This document shows, piece after piece, positions 1-7,598 of a stretch of 64,000 bases of DNA. Source of the DNA: RGIG9608 sp045602425 (GTDB lineage: Bacteria > Bacteroidota > Bacteroidia > Bacteroidales > Paludibacteraceae); contig JAZSBO010000006.1 in the NCBI GenBank assembly GCA_045602425.1, positions 1 to 64,000 on the forward strand, given 5' to 3'. A program made the translations under genes and the position numbers. The notes beneath the pieces were generated by a model. That model worked only from the letters and a program-made list of their open reading frames with translations. It did no database searches and had not been told where the DNA came from. Numbering within the stretch: the first letter of the stretch is position 1; the number at the start of each line of letters is the position of its first letter.

Positions 1-1158
1 CATCAATTTTGACACTCCAAAGAACGACGATTTTCCTGTACACAACACATTGTTGATTGTCAAATCGTTTACTGGATTGCGTGTACCGCCTGTAAACAAT
101 TGTTCGCATTTACGCAAATAACAGTTTTGAATGGCATCAGGCGTTGAACCATCTTCTGTGGCTCCTTCGTATGGCATACATTTATTGTGTGCTCCCCAAA
201 TACCAATCGAAATATTATAACCGTTCAATGCTGTCCAATCGGCAATGCTACGTCCTTGCATATCCATACCGGCATATACATCGAACGAATTTCCACCACG
301 CGATGTAGCATTCGATGCCGATGAGCTCAACAAACTACTACCCCAGTTGTAGTTCAAGAAGAACGCATTTGCACTTGGCCAGAAGTCAGAGAAGTCTTGC
401 ATACTACCAGAAGTAGAAGTAGTCAATTCGTTATTCAAACTATAAAATGCAAAATTCAAACGATCTTCCAATCCATAATTTGCTTTGTTAGCGTGACAGT
501 TTGCAAGCAACGTTCTCATGCCCGAACGCATATCATTCCATGTCTGTTCAGAGTTAAAACCAAGACCATCGATACCATAGTAGCGGAACAACTTCATTAA
601 TTTGTCGTAACCACCATTTACCAAAGCTTGATAGTTTTGTCCGTGACTAGCATCGGTAGCTGTCAAAGTAACAGCCCAACCAGCTGCCGAAACACAAGCC
701 GTTTTTACACCATTTTTGTGACAAACATCAGCAAACGCTCCCGGCTGACGCAAAAATCCTTGTGTCCAGTTACCATGGATTGTAACATAACTCCAGCTAC
801 TGAATGCTTCAGAGTCGAACGCATAACGTGGCAACGACGTCCAACTATCCGAGGCTTCGTTGATAGGACACCACCACAACAAACCTCGATTGGCACGACG
901 AGTGATTTGCGTTGCATTGTCTTGAATGACTTGCGTAGCCTCGTGTGTAAAACGTTTCAATGGACGTACACGTCCTATGAAAAAGTTTTCATTCTCCTCT
1001 CCTCCCGTAGGAGCAGCACCCGGTTGCCACGATGAATAATAATTATACATCCAACCTTGTACATCGCCTTGTGCGATGTAGTTCTCGTGCTTACACAAAC
1101 CGAATGCAGGGACTGCAAACATGCTGGCAAACAACAACATTAGATAACCTTTTCTCAT
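1..1158 (-). CDS. Secreted GH85-like endo-beta-N-acetylglucosaminidase (3' end outside window)
   Basis: About 386 codons are visible from an ATG at 1158 and the frame runs open off the window edge, so the C-terminus is missing. A signal peptide (MRKGYLMLLFASMFAVPAFG) precedes the mature protein. The segment YYGIDGLGFNSEQTW, roughly residues 209-223, fits the GH85 catalytic pattern in which an Asn and, two residues on, a Glu act in substrate-assisted cleavage of the chitobiose core of N-glycans. Upstream motifs such as LLWWCPINEASDSW are also GH85-like. Export to the periplasm or cell surface is inferred. The three GH92 mannosidases in the window would act on the same high-mannose glycans. The family call rests on motif memory; a related TIM-barrel glycosidase is the alternative. 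Confidence 0.75.
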   Translation of the reverse strand, partial: MRKGYLMLLFASMFAVPAFGLCKHENYIAQGDVQGWMYNYYSSWQPGAAPTGGEENENFFIGRVRPLKRFTHEATQVIQDNATQITRRANRGLLWWCPINEASDSWTSLPRYAFDSEAFSSWSYVTIHGNWTQGFLRQPGAFADVCHKNGVKTACVSAAGWAVTLTATDASHGQNYQALVNGGYDKLMKLFRYYGIDGLGFNSEQTWNDMRSGMRTLLANCHANKANYGLEDRLNFAFYSLNNELTTSTSGSMQDFSDFWPSANAFFLNYNWGSSLLSSSASNATSRGGNSFDVYAGMDMQGRSIADWTALNGYNISIGIWGAHNKCMPYEGATEDGSTPDAIQNCYLRKCEQLFTGGTRNPVNDLTINNVLCTGKSSFFGVSKLM

Positions 1159-1203
1159 AAAAATTGATTTTAATTGTTAATAAATAAAGTTAAAAAATTA
1201 CGC

Positions 1204-1211
1204 CAAATGTA
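1204..1211 (-). promoter_or_regulatory. Bacteroidetes-type -7 box for the GH85-like gene
   Basis: The minus strand reads TACATTTG, matching TAnnTTTG, 45 nt upstream of the ATG at 1158. The upstream spacer contains the G9 tract listed separately. Confidence 0.55.
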
Positions 1212-1225
1212 CGAATTAATTTTTA

Positions 1226-1234
1226 CCCCCCCCC
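1226..1234 (-). repeat. Homopolymeric G9 tract in promoter spacer
   Basis: Nine consecutive C on the plus strand (G on the minus strand) lie 14-22 nt upstream of the -7 box of the GH85-like gene, flanked by long A/T runs. Such tracts are slippage-prone, and the position falls where the -33 element or its spacer should be. Confidence 0.6.
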
Positions 1235-1317
1235 TATTTTTTTTTACAAAAAAACAAAAAAAGACAAACATTTTTTATTTGTCTGCCTTTTTTTGAAGAA
1301 GAAATAATTCAGAAATC

Positions 1318-3081
1318 TTACTTTTCGATGTACGCTATTATGTCCGATTTTTCAACCCACTCGCCTTGATTTTTCTCTACCGAAACAAGTTTCCCATCGA
1401 AATTGGTTTTCACCTCTTCTACTCCACCTGCAGTTTCGACATAAGCTATTGTATCACCTACTTTGAATTGCGTTCCGTGAATAGGAGGATTTGACACATC
1501 GTTATAGTCGAGTTCCCAAATCAAACGCCCTTTGACCGACACCTCTACGGGTTCAGCATTAGGATATTTCGTTTTTCGCAAATCAGGAATTTTTACCGTT
1601 GTACCAGAGGCTTGTACGGCAGCTTCCATTTTTTGTTGTAACTCTTGCAAGAAACGTTTTTTTGCCTCTCCCGATTTATATTCACGATATTGCTTGTCGT
1701 GCATCGCAAATTCGAACAACTCTTCGTCGTCTTGTCCACGTTCCCAACCAAGTTCTTCCATTTCTTTAATGTATTGAGGCAGCACATTCGGATAGTTATC
1801 TTGCGGATTTCCTTCGAAAAATGTTAAACCTTTTTCGGCAGCCAATTCCACAATTTCAGGTGCCAATTTCCCCGGCAATTTTCCTGCCTTGCCAAGAATC
1901 ATATCCCAAGTATTAGGATCAAGACGCGTAAAAGGTTTTTCGCCCATCGATTTAGAGAATATGTTCATCAATGCAGCATTTTTTACATACTGGCTAAATG
2001 GCGTTACCAAGCATGGTGTTCCGAGCATCGGCCAAATACGTTTTACCTCGTCAAAAAGTTCAACAAGCAATTCGTCTTCGCTCAACTCATTTTCACCACG
2101 TTTTTTCAAGTTAGAATTGATAGCCGCATGCACACCTTTCAAATCGGCCATAAGCGAGCCCATCATTCCACCCGGCAATCCACAGCCCACAAGCAACGAT
2201 GTCATTTTCGAATTACGAGGATCTATAAAATATCCAAGAAAATCGTCGATAAACGATTGCGTCAAACGACGAGCCTCCATATATGCTTTCATATTGATGT
2301 CTGGAACTAAAAATCCTGCATCTTTCAACATTGCTTGTATCGTAATCACATCAGGATGAACCATTCCCCACGAAAGTGGTTCCATAGCCACATCCAACAC
2401 ATCGACACCCGCTTTTGCAACTTCGAGCATCGAAGCAACAGAAAATCCCGGACCAGAATGACCATGATACTGAAGAACAATGTCTGGATGAGCCGACTTG
2501 ATAGCCGCAACAATTTTACCCAACGATACAGGACGAGCAATTCCAGCCATATCTTTCAAACAAATCTCTTGAGCTCCAGCTTCTATCAATTGCTCTGCCA
2601 TATTGATATAATAGTCAATCGTATGAACATCAGAATAGGTCATACACATTGTTGCTTGAGCGATCATACCTGCTTGCTTTGCCCATTTGATAGAAGGAAT
2701 AATGTTACGCACATCATTCAATCCGCAGAATATACGCGTAATATCGGTTCCTTGTGCTTTTTTGACTTTGTACATCAATTCACGCACATCGGCAGGTACA
2801 GGATTCATACGCAACCCATTCAAACCACGGTCAAGCATGTGAGTTTGAATTCCAACTTCATTAAATGGTTTGGTAAAAGTGCGTACCGCTTGATTTGGAT
2901 TTTCTCCGTAAAGCAAATTCACTTGTTCGCTAGCACCTCCATTTGTTTCCACACGAGCAAAACAACCCATATCGATTATCACTGGTGCTATCTGTGCCAA
3001 TTGGTCTTTACGTGGGACATATTTGCCCGCCGACTGCCACATATCACGATAAAGCAAACTAAACTTTATTTCTCTTTTCAT
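1318..3081 (-). CDS. Carboxyltransferase of oxaloacetate decarboxylase alpha / pyruvate carboxylase B type, biotinyl-like tail without acceptor Lys
   Basis: 587 residues. An N-terminal TIM-barrel carboxyltransferase domain (about 5-300) keeps the metal and substrate residues expected of this family: Asp13 in the RDMWQS motif, Lys176 in ICLKDMAG (the carbamylated lysine) and His206/His208 in YHGHSG. A PycOA-like region follows, and a biotinyl/lipoyl-like domain occupies about residues 508-587. The normal EAMKM biotin motif is replaced by ETAGG (549-553), so the acceptor lysine position is Gly552. The domain therefore cannot be biotinylated in the usual way. Four nucleotides separate it from the upstream DUF5606 gene, so the two are probably cotranscribed. 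The true substrate is uncertain; a separate biotin carrier protein would be needed for decarboxylase or transcarboxylase activity. Confidence 0.85.
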   Translation of the reverse strand: MKREIKFSLLYRDMWQSAGKYVPRKDQLAQIAPVIIDMGCFARVETNGGASEQVNLLYGENPNQAVRTFTKPFNEVGIQTHMLDRGLNGLRMNPVPADVRELMYKVKKAQGTDITRIFCGLNDVRNIIPSIKWAKQAGMIAQATMCMTYSDVHTIDYYINMAEQLIEAGAQEICLKDMAGIARPVSLGKIVAAIKSAHPDIVLQYHGHSGPGFSVASMLEVAKAGVDVLDVAMEPLSWGMVHPDVITIQAMLKDAGFLVPDINMKAYMEARRLTQSFIDDFLGYFIDPRNSKMTSLLVGCGLPGGMMGSLMADLKGVHAAINSNLKKRGENELSEDELLVELFDEVKRIWPMLGTPCLVTPFSQYVKNAALMNIFSKSMGEKPFTRLDPNTWDMILGKAGKLPGKLAPEIVELAAEKGLTFFEGNPQDNYPNVLPQYIKEMEELGWERGQDDEELFEFAMHDKQYREYKSGEAKKRFLQELQQKMEAAVQASGTTVKIPDLRKTKYPNAEPVEVSVKGRLIWELDYNDVSNPPIHGTQFKVGDTIAYVETAGGVEEVKTNFDGKLVSVEKNQGEWVEKSDIIAYIEK

Positions 3082-3085
3082 AACT

Positions 3086-3490
3086 CTACTCCTCTTTTTT
3101 TACTTCAAAGTCAGTAATACCTTCCTCAACTAATTGATTATACCAAAGAATTACTTTTTTTATATCGGTAGGATAAACTCTATCTCTATCAAAATCTGGC
3201 AATACTGTAGCAAACCAATCGTACAACTCTTCTGCAGAAGCCTTTTTAGCATCTATTGTGAGCATTGCTCCTTGTTGTTGAGTTTTTATCATATCAAAAA
3301 CTTTGTACAACGGGCATTCTTCGCTATCGGTATAAATTGCCACATCGCTCAAAGCAATAATTTTTTTATCTAAAAAAAATGGCTTGCGTTTCTTTTCTTT
3401 CAACGACTCTACAATCACCATTTTTGTTGTTTGCGACACAAGTCGATACAATCCTTGTTCGCCATGAACAGAAAGTATTTTCGTCAACAT
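3086..3490 (-). CDS. DUF5606 family protein
   Basis: 134 residues resembling the conserved Bacteroidetes DUF5606 family: an N-terminal segment with GLYRLVSQ and MVIVESL, a middle IALSDVAIYT segment and a charged helical C-terminus. No signal peptide or membrane segment is visible, so it is probably cytosolic. It ends 4 nt before the carboxyltransferase-like gene and starts shortly after asnA, all on the minus strand. Its function is unknown; the tight coupling to the next gene is the only hint. Confidence 0.75.
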   Translation of the reverse strand: MLTKILSVHGEQGLYRLVSQTTKMVIVESLKEKKRKPFFLDKKIIALSDVAIYTDSEECPLYKVFDMIKTQQQGAMLTIDAKKASAEELYDWFATVLPDFDRDRVYPTDIKKVILWYNQLVEEGITDFEVKKEE

Positions 3491-3512
3491 ATTTTTATTT
3501 TTTATAAAGTTA

Positions 3513-4550
3513 TCAAATTAAATAAATACCATTTTTTTCAGCCTCTTCACGCATTTCGTTTGGCCAAATACTTGCTTGAATCTCTCCAATATGAGCCTTA
3601 CGCAAAAAGAACATACACACGCGAGATTGCCCAATACCGCCACCAATACAAAGGGGCAATTCTCCATTGAGCAACCGTTTATGGAACAACAATTCGGCAC
3701 GTTTTGTTTCGCCTGTCAATTGCAATTGATGCAATAACGTTTGCCGATCTACACGAATCCCCATCGACGACACCTCTACTGCACAATTCAACACCGAATT
3801 CCATAGCAGAATATCACCATTTAATCCGGGCAAACCATTTTCGGCTACGGTAGTCCAATCATCGTAGTCAGGAGCACGCAAATCGTGTACCGACCCATCG
3901 GACAACTTACATCCGATACCAATAATAAACACCGCACCATATTTTTTCGTTATCGCTTGCTCACGCTCTTTCGGCGAAAGCGTAGGATACATTTTTCGTA
4001 ATTCTTCGGAGTGGATAAAAAATATCTCTTGAGGCAAAACAGGCTCTATTTGAGGGAAAATTTCAGAAAGAGCATACTCGCATCGCAATAGCACCGAATA
4101 GATTCGATTTACGATTTCTTTCAAAAAATCAAGTGTTCTATCCTCCTTGCGAATTACACGTTCCCAATCCCACTGATCGACATAAAGCGAATGCAGATTA
4201 CCCAAATTCTCGTCGGCACGAATTGCATTCATATCCGTATAAATGCCATAACCTTCTTCTATATTGTACTTGGCAAGCATTATACGTTTCCATTTGGCCA
4301 ACGAATGTACCACCTCTGCTTTGGCGTCATTCAAATCTTTCACTGGAAAAGTCACTGCACGCTCTACACCACTCAAATCGTCATTTATTCCCATTCCTTG
4401 TAACACAAAAAGCGGAGCTGTTACACGCCTCAAGCGCAACTCTGCCGAAAGACTTTGCTGAAAAAAATCTTTTAGATATTTAATACCCAATTCAGTATGC
4501 TGAAGGTCTAATAACGAAGTATATTTATCGGGTTTTATAAAATAACTCAT
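3513..4550 (-). CDS. asnA: Aspartate-ammonia ligase (asparagine synthetase A)
   Basis: 345 residues, the usual AsnA length. It opens with MSYFIKPDKYTSLLDLQHTE, typical of the family, and carries AsnA blocks throughout, such as LFVLQGMGINDDLSGVERAV and, near the C-terminus, GGGIGQSRVCMFFLRKAHIG, the ATP-binding class II aminoacyl-tRNA-synthetase-like motif. It makes asparagine from aspartate, ammonia and ATP in the cytosol. A -7 box lies 20 nt upstream of the ATG, and the downstream DUF5606 and carboxyltransferase-like genes follow closely and may be read through from it. Confidence 0.97.
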   Translation of the reverse strand: MSYFIKPDKYTSLLDLQHTELGIKYLKDFFQQSLSAELRLRRVTAPLFVLQGMGINDDLSGVERAVTFPVKDLNDAKAEVVHSLAKWKRIMLAKYNIEEGYGIYTDMNAIRADENLGNLHSLYVDQWDWERVIRKEDRTLDFLKEIVNRIYSVLLRCEYALSEIFPQIEPVLPQEIFFIHSEELRKMYPTLSPKEREQAITKKYGAVFIIGIGCKLSDGSVHDLRAPDYDDWTTVAENGLPGLNGDILLWNSVLNCAVEVSSMGIRVDRQTLLHQLQLTGETKRAELLFHKRLLNGELPLCIGGGIGQSRVCMFFLRKAHIGEIQASIWPNEMREEAEKNGIYLI

Positions 4551-4569
4551 ATTCTCTATTTTTCAAGCA

Positions 4570-4577
4570 CAAAGGTA
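4570..4577 (-). promoter_or_regulatory. -7 box for asnA
   Basis: The minus strand reads TACCTTTG, an exact TAnnTTTG match, 20 nt upstream of the asnA ATG. The transcript leader would be very short. Confidence 0.6.
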
Positions 4578-4653
4578 GAAAAAAACGATAAATTTCGACA
4601 TTTTGAACACTATTTAAAACAAAACTCTAACAAAATATAACTTTTGTAAAGTG

Positions 4654-6441
4654 TTAATCAATTCGAAGAACCGCCAAAAATGCTTTTTGAGGAACTTCTA
4701 CCGAGCCAATTTGCTTCATACGTTTTTTACCACGTTTTTGCTTTTCGAGCAATTTTCGTTTTCGCGACACATCGCCACCATAACATTTAGCCGTTACATC
4801 TTTGCGAACAGCCTTTATTGTTTCACGAGCAATAATTTTTGCACCGATAGCTGCCTGCACTGCCACATCGAATTGCTGACGAGGAATTAATTCTTTCAAT
4901 TTCTCACAAATACGACGACCAAGTGTATAAGCATTGTCGAAATGTATCAACGACGAAAGTGCATCAACAGGCTCTCCGTTAAGCAAAATATCCAATTTAA
5001 TAAGTTTCGATGGACGATAGCCGTTCATGTGATAATCAAACGAGGCATATCCTTTCGAAATGGATTTCAATTTATCATAGAAATCAAACACAACCTCACC
5101 CAAAGGCATGTCGTAAGTCAATTCTACACGATCGCCCGACACATAGTCTTGACGAATCAACTCACCACGTTTGCCTAAACACAAAGTCATAATGGAACCG
5201 ATATAATCGGTTTTCGTTATCACAGAAGCACGGATAAATGGTTCTTCGATAGTTTCGATAGTTGCCACATCGGGCAATCCTGACGGATTGTGAACTTCTA
5301 ATTGTTCACCTTTTTTGGTAGTTACTTTGTACGACACGTTCGGGATTGTAGTAATCACGTTCATACCAAACTCCCGATCAAGGCGTTCTTGCACAATCTC
5401 CATGTGCAACAACCCCAAAAATCCACAACGAAACCCAAAACCCAACGCCACCGACGACTCTGGCTCAAATGTAAGCGAGGCATCGTTCAATTGTAGTTTT
5501 TCTATCGAAGCACGCAAATCTTCAAAATCTTCGGTCTCTATCGGATAAACACCTGCAAAAAGCATTGGTTTCACTTCTTCGAAACCAGAAATTGCCTCTT
5601 GACAAGGATTCGCCACATGCGTTATCGTATCGCCAACCTTTACCTCTCGCGAGGTTTTTATACCAGAAATAATATAACCAACATTACCTGCACGAAGTTC
5701 TTTTTGAGGCACCATATCGAGTCGCAAAATACCAATCTCGTCGGCATCGTATTGCTTACCCGTAGCAACGAACTTTACCAAATCGCCCGTACGAATCGTG
5801 CCATTTACTATTTTGAAATAGGCAATTATACCACGAAAAGAGTTGAACACCGAGTCGAAAATCAAACATTGAAGCGGAGCTTCGGGGTCTCCTTTCGGTG
5901 CTGGTACTTTTTCTACTATAGCATCAAGAATATCTTGCACACCAAGCCCTGTTTTTCCACTTGCACGAATAATTTCATCACGTTTGCAACCAAGCAATTC
6001 TACGATTTGGTCTTCTACCTGATCGGGCATGGCACTATCCATATCCATTTTGTTCATGATAGGTATTATCTCCAAATCGTGCTCAATAGCCATATATAGG
6101 TTCGATATGGTTTGGGCTTGAATACCTTGCGTAGCATCTATAATGAGCAACGCACCCTCGCAAGCAGCGATAGAACGCGACACTTCGTACGAGAAATCGA
6201 CATGCCCCGGAGTATCTATCAAATTCAACGTATAAACCTCACCCTTATACTCGTATTGCATCTGTATGGCATGGCTCTTGATAGTGATACCACGTTCACG
6301 TTCAAGATCCATATCATCGAGCACTTGAGCCTGCAAATCTTTTTCCGACACCGTGCGTGTAAACTCCAGCAAGCGATCTGCCAACGTACTCTTTCCGTGA
6401 TCGATATGGGCGATAATGCAAAAATTCCGTATATTTTTCAT
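4654..6441 (-). CDS. lepA: Elongation factor 4 (back-translocating ribosomal GTPase)
   Basis: 595 residues, the family length. The GTPase domain at the N-terminus has AHIDHGKST (P-loop), DTPGH and NKMD in order; EF-2-like beta-barrel and domain III/V segments follow (GFRCGFLGLLHMEI, then YDMPLGEVVFDFYDKLKS), and the LepA-specific C-terminal domain ends with RGKKRMKQIGSVEVPQKAF. It acts on the ribosome during translation under stress. It lies between convergent or same-strand neighbours without overlap and has its own -7 box. Confidence 0.98.
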   Translation of the reverse strand: MKNIRNFCIIAHIDHGKSTLADRLLEFTRTVSEKDLQAQVLDDMDLERERGITIKSHAIQMQYEYKGEVYTLNLIDTPGHVDFSYEVSRSIAACEGALLIIDATQGIQAQTISNLYMAIEHDLEIIPIMNKMDMDSAMPDQVEDQIVELLGCKRDEIIRASGKTGLGVQDILDAIVEKVPAPKGDPEAPLQCLIFDSVFNSFRGIIAYFKIVNGTIRTGDLVKFVATGKQYDADEIGILRLDMVPQKELRAGNVGYIISGIKTSREVKVGDTITHVANPCQEAISGFEEVKPMLFAGVYPIETEDFEDLRASIEKLQLNDASLTFEPESSVALGFGFRCGFLGLLHMEIVQERLDREFGMNVITTIPNVSYKVTTKKGEQLEVHNPSGLPDVATIETIEEPFIRASVITKTDYIGSIMTLCLGKRGELIRQDYVSGDRVELTYDMPLGEVVFDFYDKLKSISKGYASFDYHMNGYRPSKLIKLDILLNGEPVDALSSLIHFDNAYTLGRRICEKLKELIPRQQFDVAVQAAIGAKIIARETIKAVRKDVTAKCYGGDVSRKRKLLEKQKRGKKRMKQIGSVEVPQKAFLAVLRID

Positions 6442-6464
6442 TCTTGTCCTATTTTTTCAAAGTA

Positions 6465-6472
6465 CAAAAATA
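6465..6472 (-). promoter_or_regulatory. -7 box for lepA
   Basis: The minus strand reads TATTTTTG 24 nt upstream of the lepA ATG at 6441. Confidence 0.6.
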
Positions 6473-6490
6473 CGAAAAACTACGAAAAAA

Positions 6491-6512
6491 GCAGAACACT
6501 TTCGTATTCTGC
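6491..6512 (-). terminator. Intrinsic terminator after the FISUMP gene
   Basis: On the minus strand GCAGAATAC, loop GAAA and GTGTTCTGC form a 9-bp stem with one G-U pair, followed by TTTTTT. It closes a roughly 140-nt 3' UTR of the FISUMP lipoprotein transcript. Confidence 0.75.
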
Positions 6513-6576
6513 CTTTTTATGATTTTTAGATTATTTTTCTGCCCTGGCTGAAAATATGCGGTGTGGCTCCTTGGGT

Positions 6577-6594
6577 GTGCATCTGCTGATGCAC
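6577..6594. other. GC-rich perfect hairpin downstream of the putative variable region
   Basis: GTGCATC, loop TGCT and GATGCAC form a perfect 7-bp stem with a 4-nt loop. There is no T-tract, so it is not an intrinsic terminator. It lies 55 nt beyond the FISUMP stop codon inside the GC-rich patch. Known DGR targets carry a short stem with a 4-nt loop just 3' of the variable region that helps template-directed recombination; the comparison is inference. Confidence 0.55.
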
Positions 6595-6649
6595 GAGATC
6601 CACCTACACATTTTCTCCATAGCCCGTGAGGGGGACAAGGGTAAGATTC

Positions 6650-6790
6650 TTAAGGACACACGCCACGCACAGATCGACCGCAGCAGCGGAGGTAGTGGTC
6701 GTACCAATTCACGCTGCCCGAATAGAAGTAGAGGCTGCAGGCGTAGTCTGAACTGCCCGTACTGAGCGAACTCGACCAAGAGAAGCCGCT
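6650..6790 (-). other. Putative DGR-type variable region (VR)
   Basis: The 3' end of the FISUMP gene changes abruptly to GC-rich sequence: the 60 bases from 6661 hold 39 G/C, against 16 in the 60 bases from 6901. At 6680-6703 the codons are TAC GAC CAC TAC CTC CGC TGC TGC, each NNC, exactly what adenine mutagenesis of an AAC-rich template would give with one fixed CGC. No reverse transcriptase or template repeat was seen in the window, so any template would have to be elsewhere. Confidence 0.5.
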
Positions 6791-7591
6791 CGACCCCGCG
6801 CTGTACAAATCACTATTGTAGCGATAGCCAGCAACAGGAAGGAATATATGATTACCATTAATTTTACTCGCAACGATAACCCCTTCTCTCACTTCATCAT
6901 AATATTTATGTGTAGTGCAATTATTTTTTAATTCTTGTATTTCTGTATGCGTAGGCATTCGCCAAGAACCGCCCATATTTACAGCAGCGGCATCGTCTTC
7001 TTTGTCAAGAACGGTTTTGTTATCTACAGTACCGTAATCACTATCAGTGCAATATTTGGTCAACGTAGTAGATGAACCATTACACCACTTATAGGTACTC
7101 CAATCGTAAGTACTTTTTGGAGTAGTTTCGCCCCAAGCAAAATAATCACCGTACTCTTCGGGTTTGGTTGCACCTACGTTGCATGTTGCCCATTTCAAGC
7201 CACTTGGCAAACCCAAATCCACACAAGGATGACCATACAAAGTATCTGACACTATCGGAGATAAGATTCCTGTAAATAATGCTGTATAAGTTGTATCAGC
7301 TTCTACCAAAATAGTACGAGGGTCATCAATATTACCATCTGTCCATCTAACAAATCTATAGCCATTATTAGCCATAGCCATAATGGTAACTTTTTGCCCC
7401 TCTTCATAAACACCGCTACCCGTCACTCTACCCATTGTAGAATCGGCAGCAACAACTGTAATTGTAAATTTTTGTTTAGGGATTTCTTCTTCTGGAGCAG
7501 GAGTAAAAGTAAAGCCTTCACAGGAAGATAACATCATCATACTCGCTAAACAAAGTAGCATTAATTGTTTTTTCAAGTTTATATTTTTCAT
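6650..7591 (-). CDS. FISUMP-domain lipoprotein with InlB-type repeat; candidate DGR target protein
   Basis: 313 residues. The N-terminal signal ends in a lipobox with Cys24 (MMLSSCEGF). Residues about 42-105 form one InlB/Listeria-Bacteroides-type repeat (NGYRFVRWTDG and ADTTYTALF). The rest is a Fibrobacter succinogenes major paralogous (FISUMP) domain beginning PCVDLGLPSGLKWATCNVG, with GSWRMPT and the terminal GFSWSSS and GRSVRGV blocks; this family is related to the C-type-lectin-like fold. Seven nucleotides separate it from aguA, so it appears to be the last gene of ptp-serB-aguA. The C-terminal 45 codons are far more GC-rich than the rest, and residues 297-304 are eight consecutive NNC codons. 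Its ligand is unknown; a surface-displayed binding role is inferred. Confidence 0.85.
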   Translation of the reverse strand: MKNINLKKQLMLLCLASMMMLSSCEGFTFTPAPEEEIPKQKFTITVVAADSTMGRVTGSGVYEEGQKVTIMAMANNGYRFVRWTDGNIDDPRTILVEADTTYTALFTGILSPIVSDTLYGHPCVDLGLPSGLKWATCNVGATKPEEYGDYFAWGETTPKSTYDWSTYKWCNGSSTTLTKYCTDSDYGTVDNKTVLDKEDDAAAVNMGGSWRMPTHTEIQELKNNCTTHKYYDEVREGVIVASKINGNHIFLPVAGYRYNSDLYSAGSSGFSWSSSLSTGSSDYACSLYFYSGSVNWYDHYLRCCGRSVRGVCP

Positions 7592-7598
7592 GGTTATT

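Noticed and set aside
2335..3117. 260-codon plus-strand open frame
   Set aside because: It is antisense to the carboxyltransferase-like gene, which has full family motifs; the His/Asn/Thr-rich product is typical of an antisense shadow.
6531..6779. 82-codon minus-strand open frame over the GC-rich patch
   Set aside because: It overlaps the FISUMP gene end in another frame; its Arg/Pro/Leu-rich product is a by-product of the GC-rich DNA.
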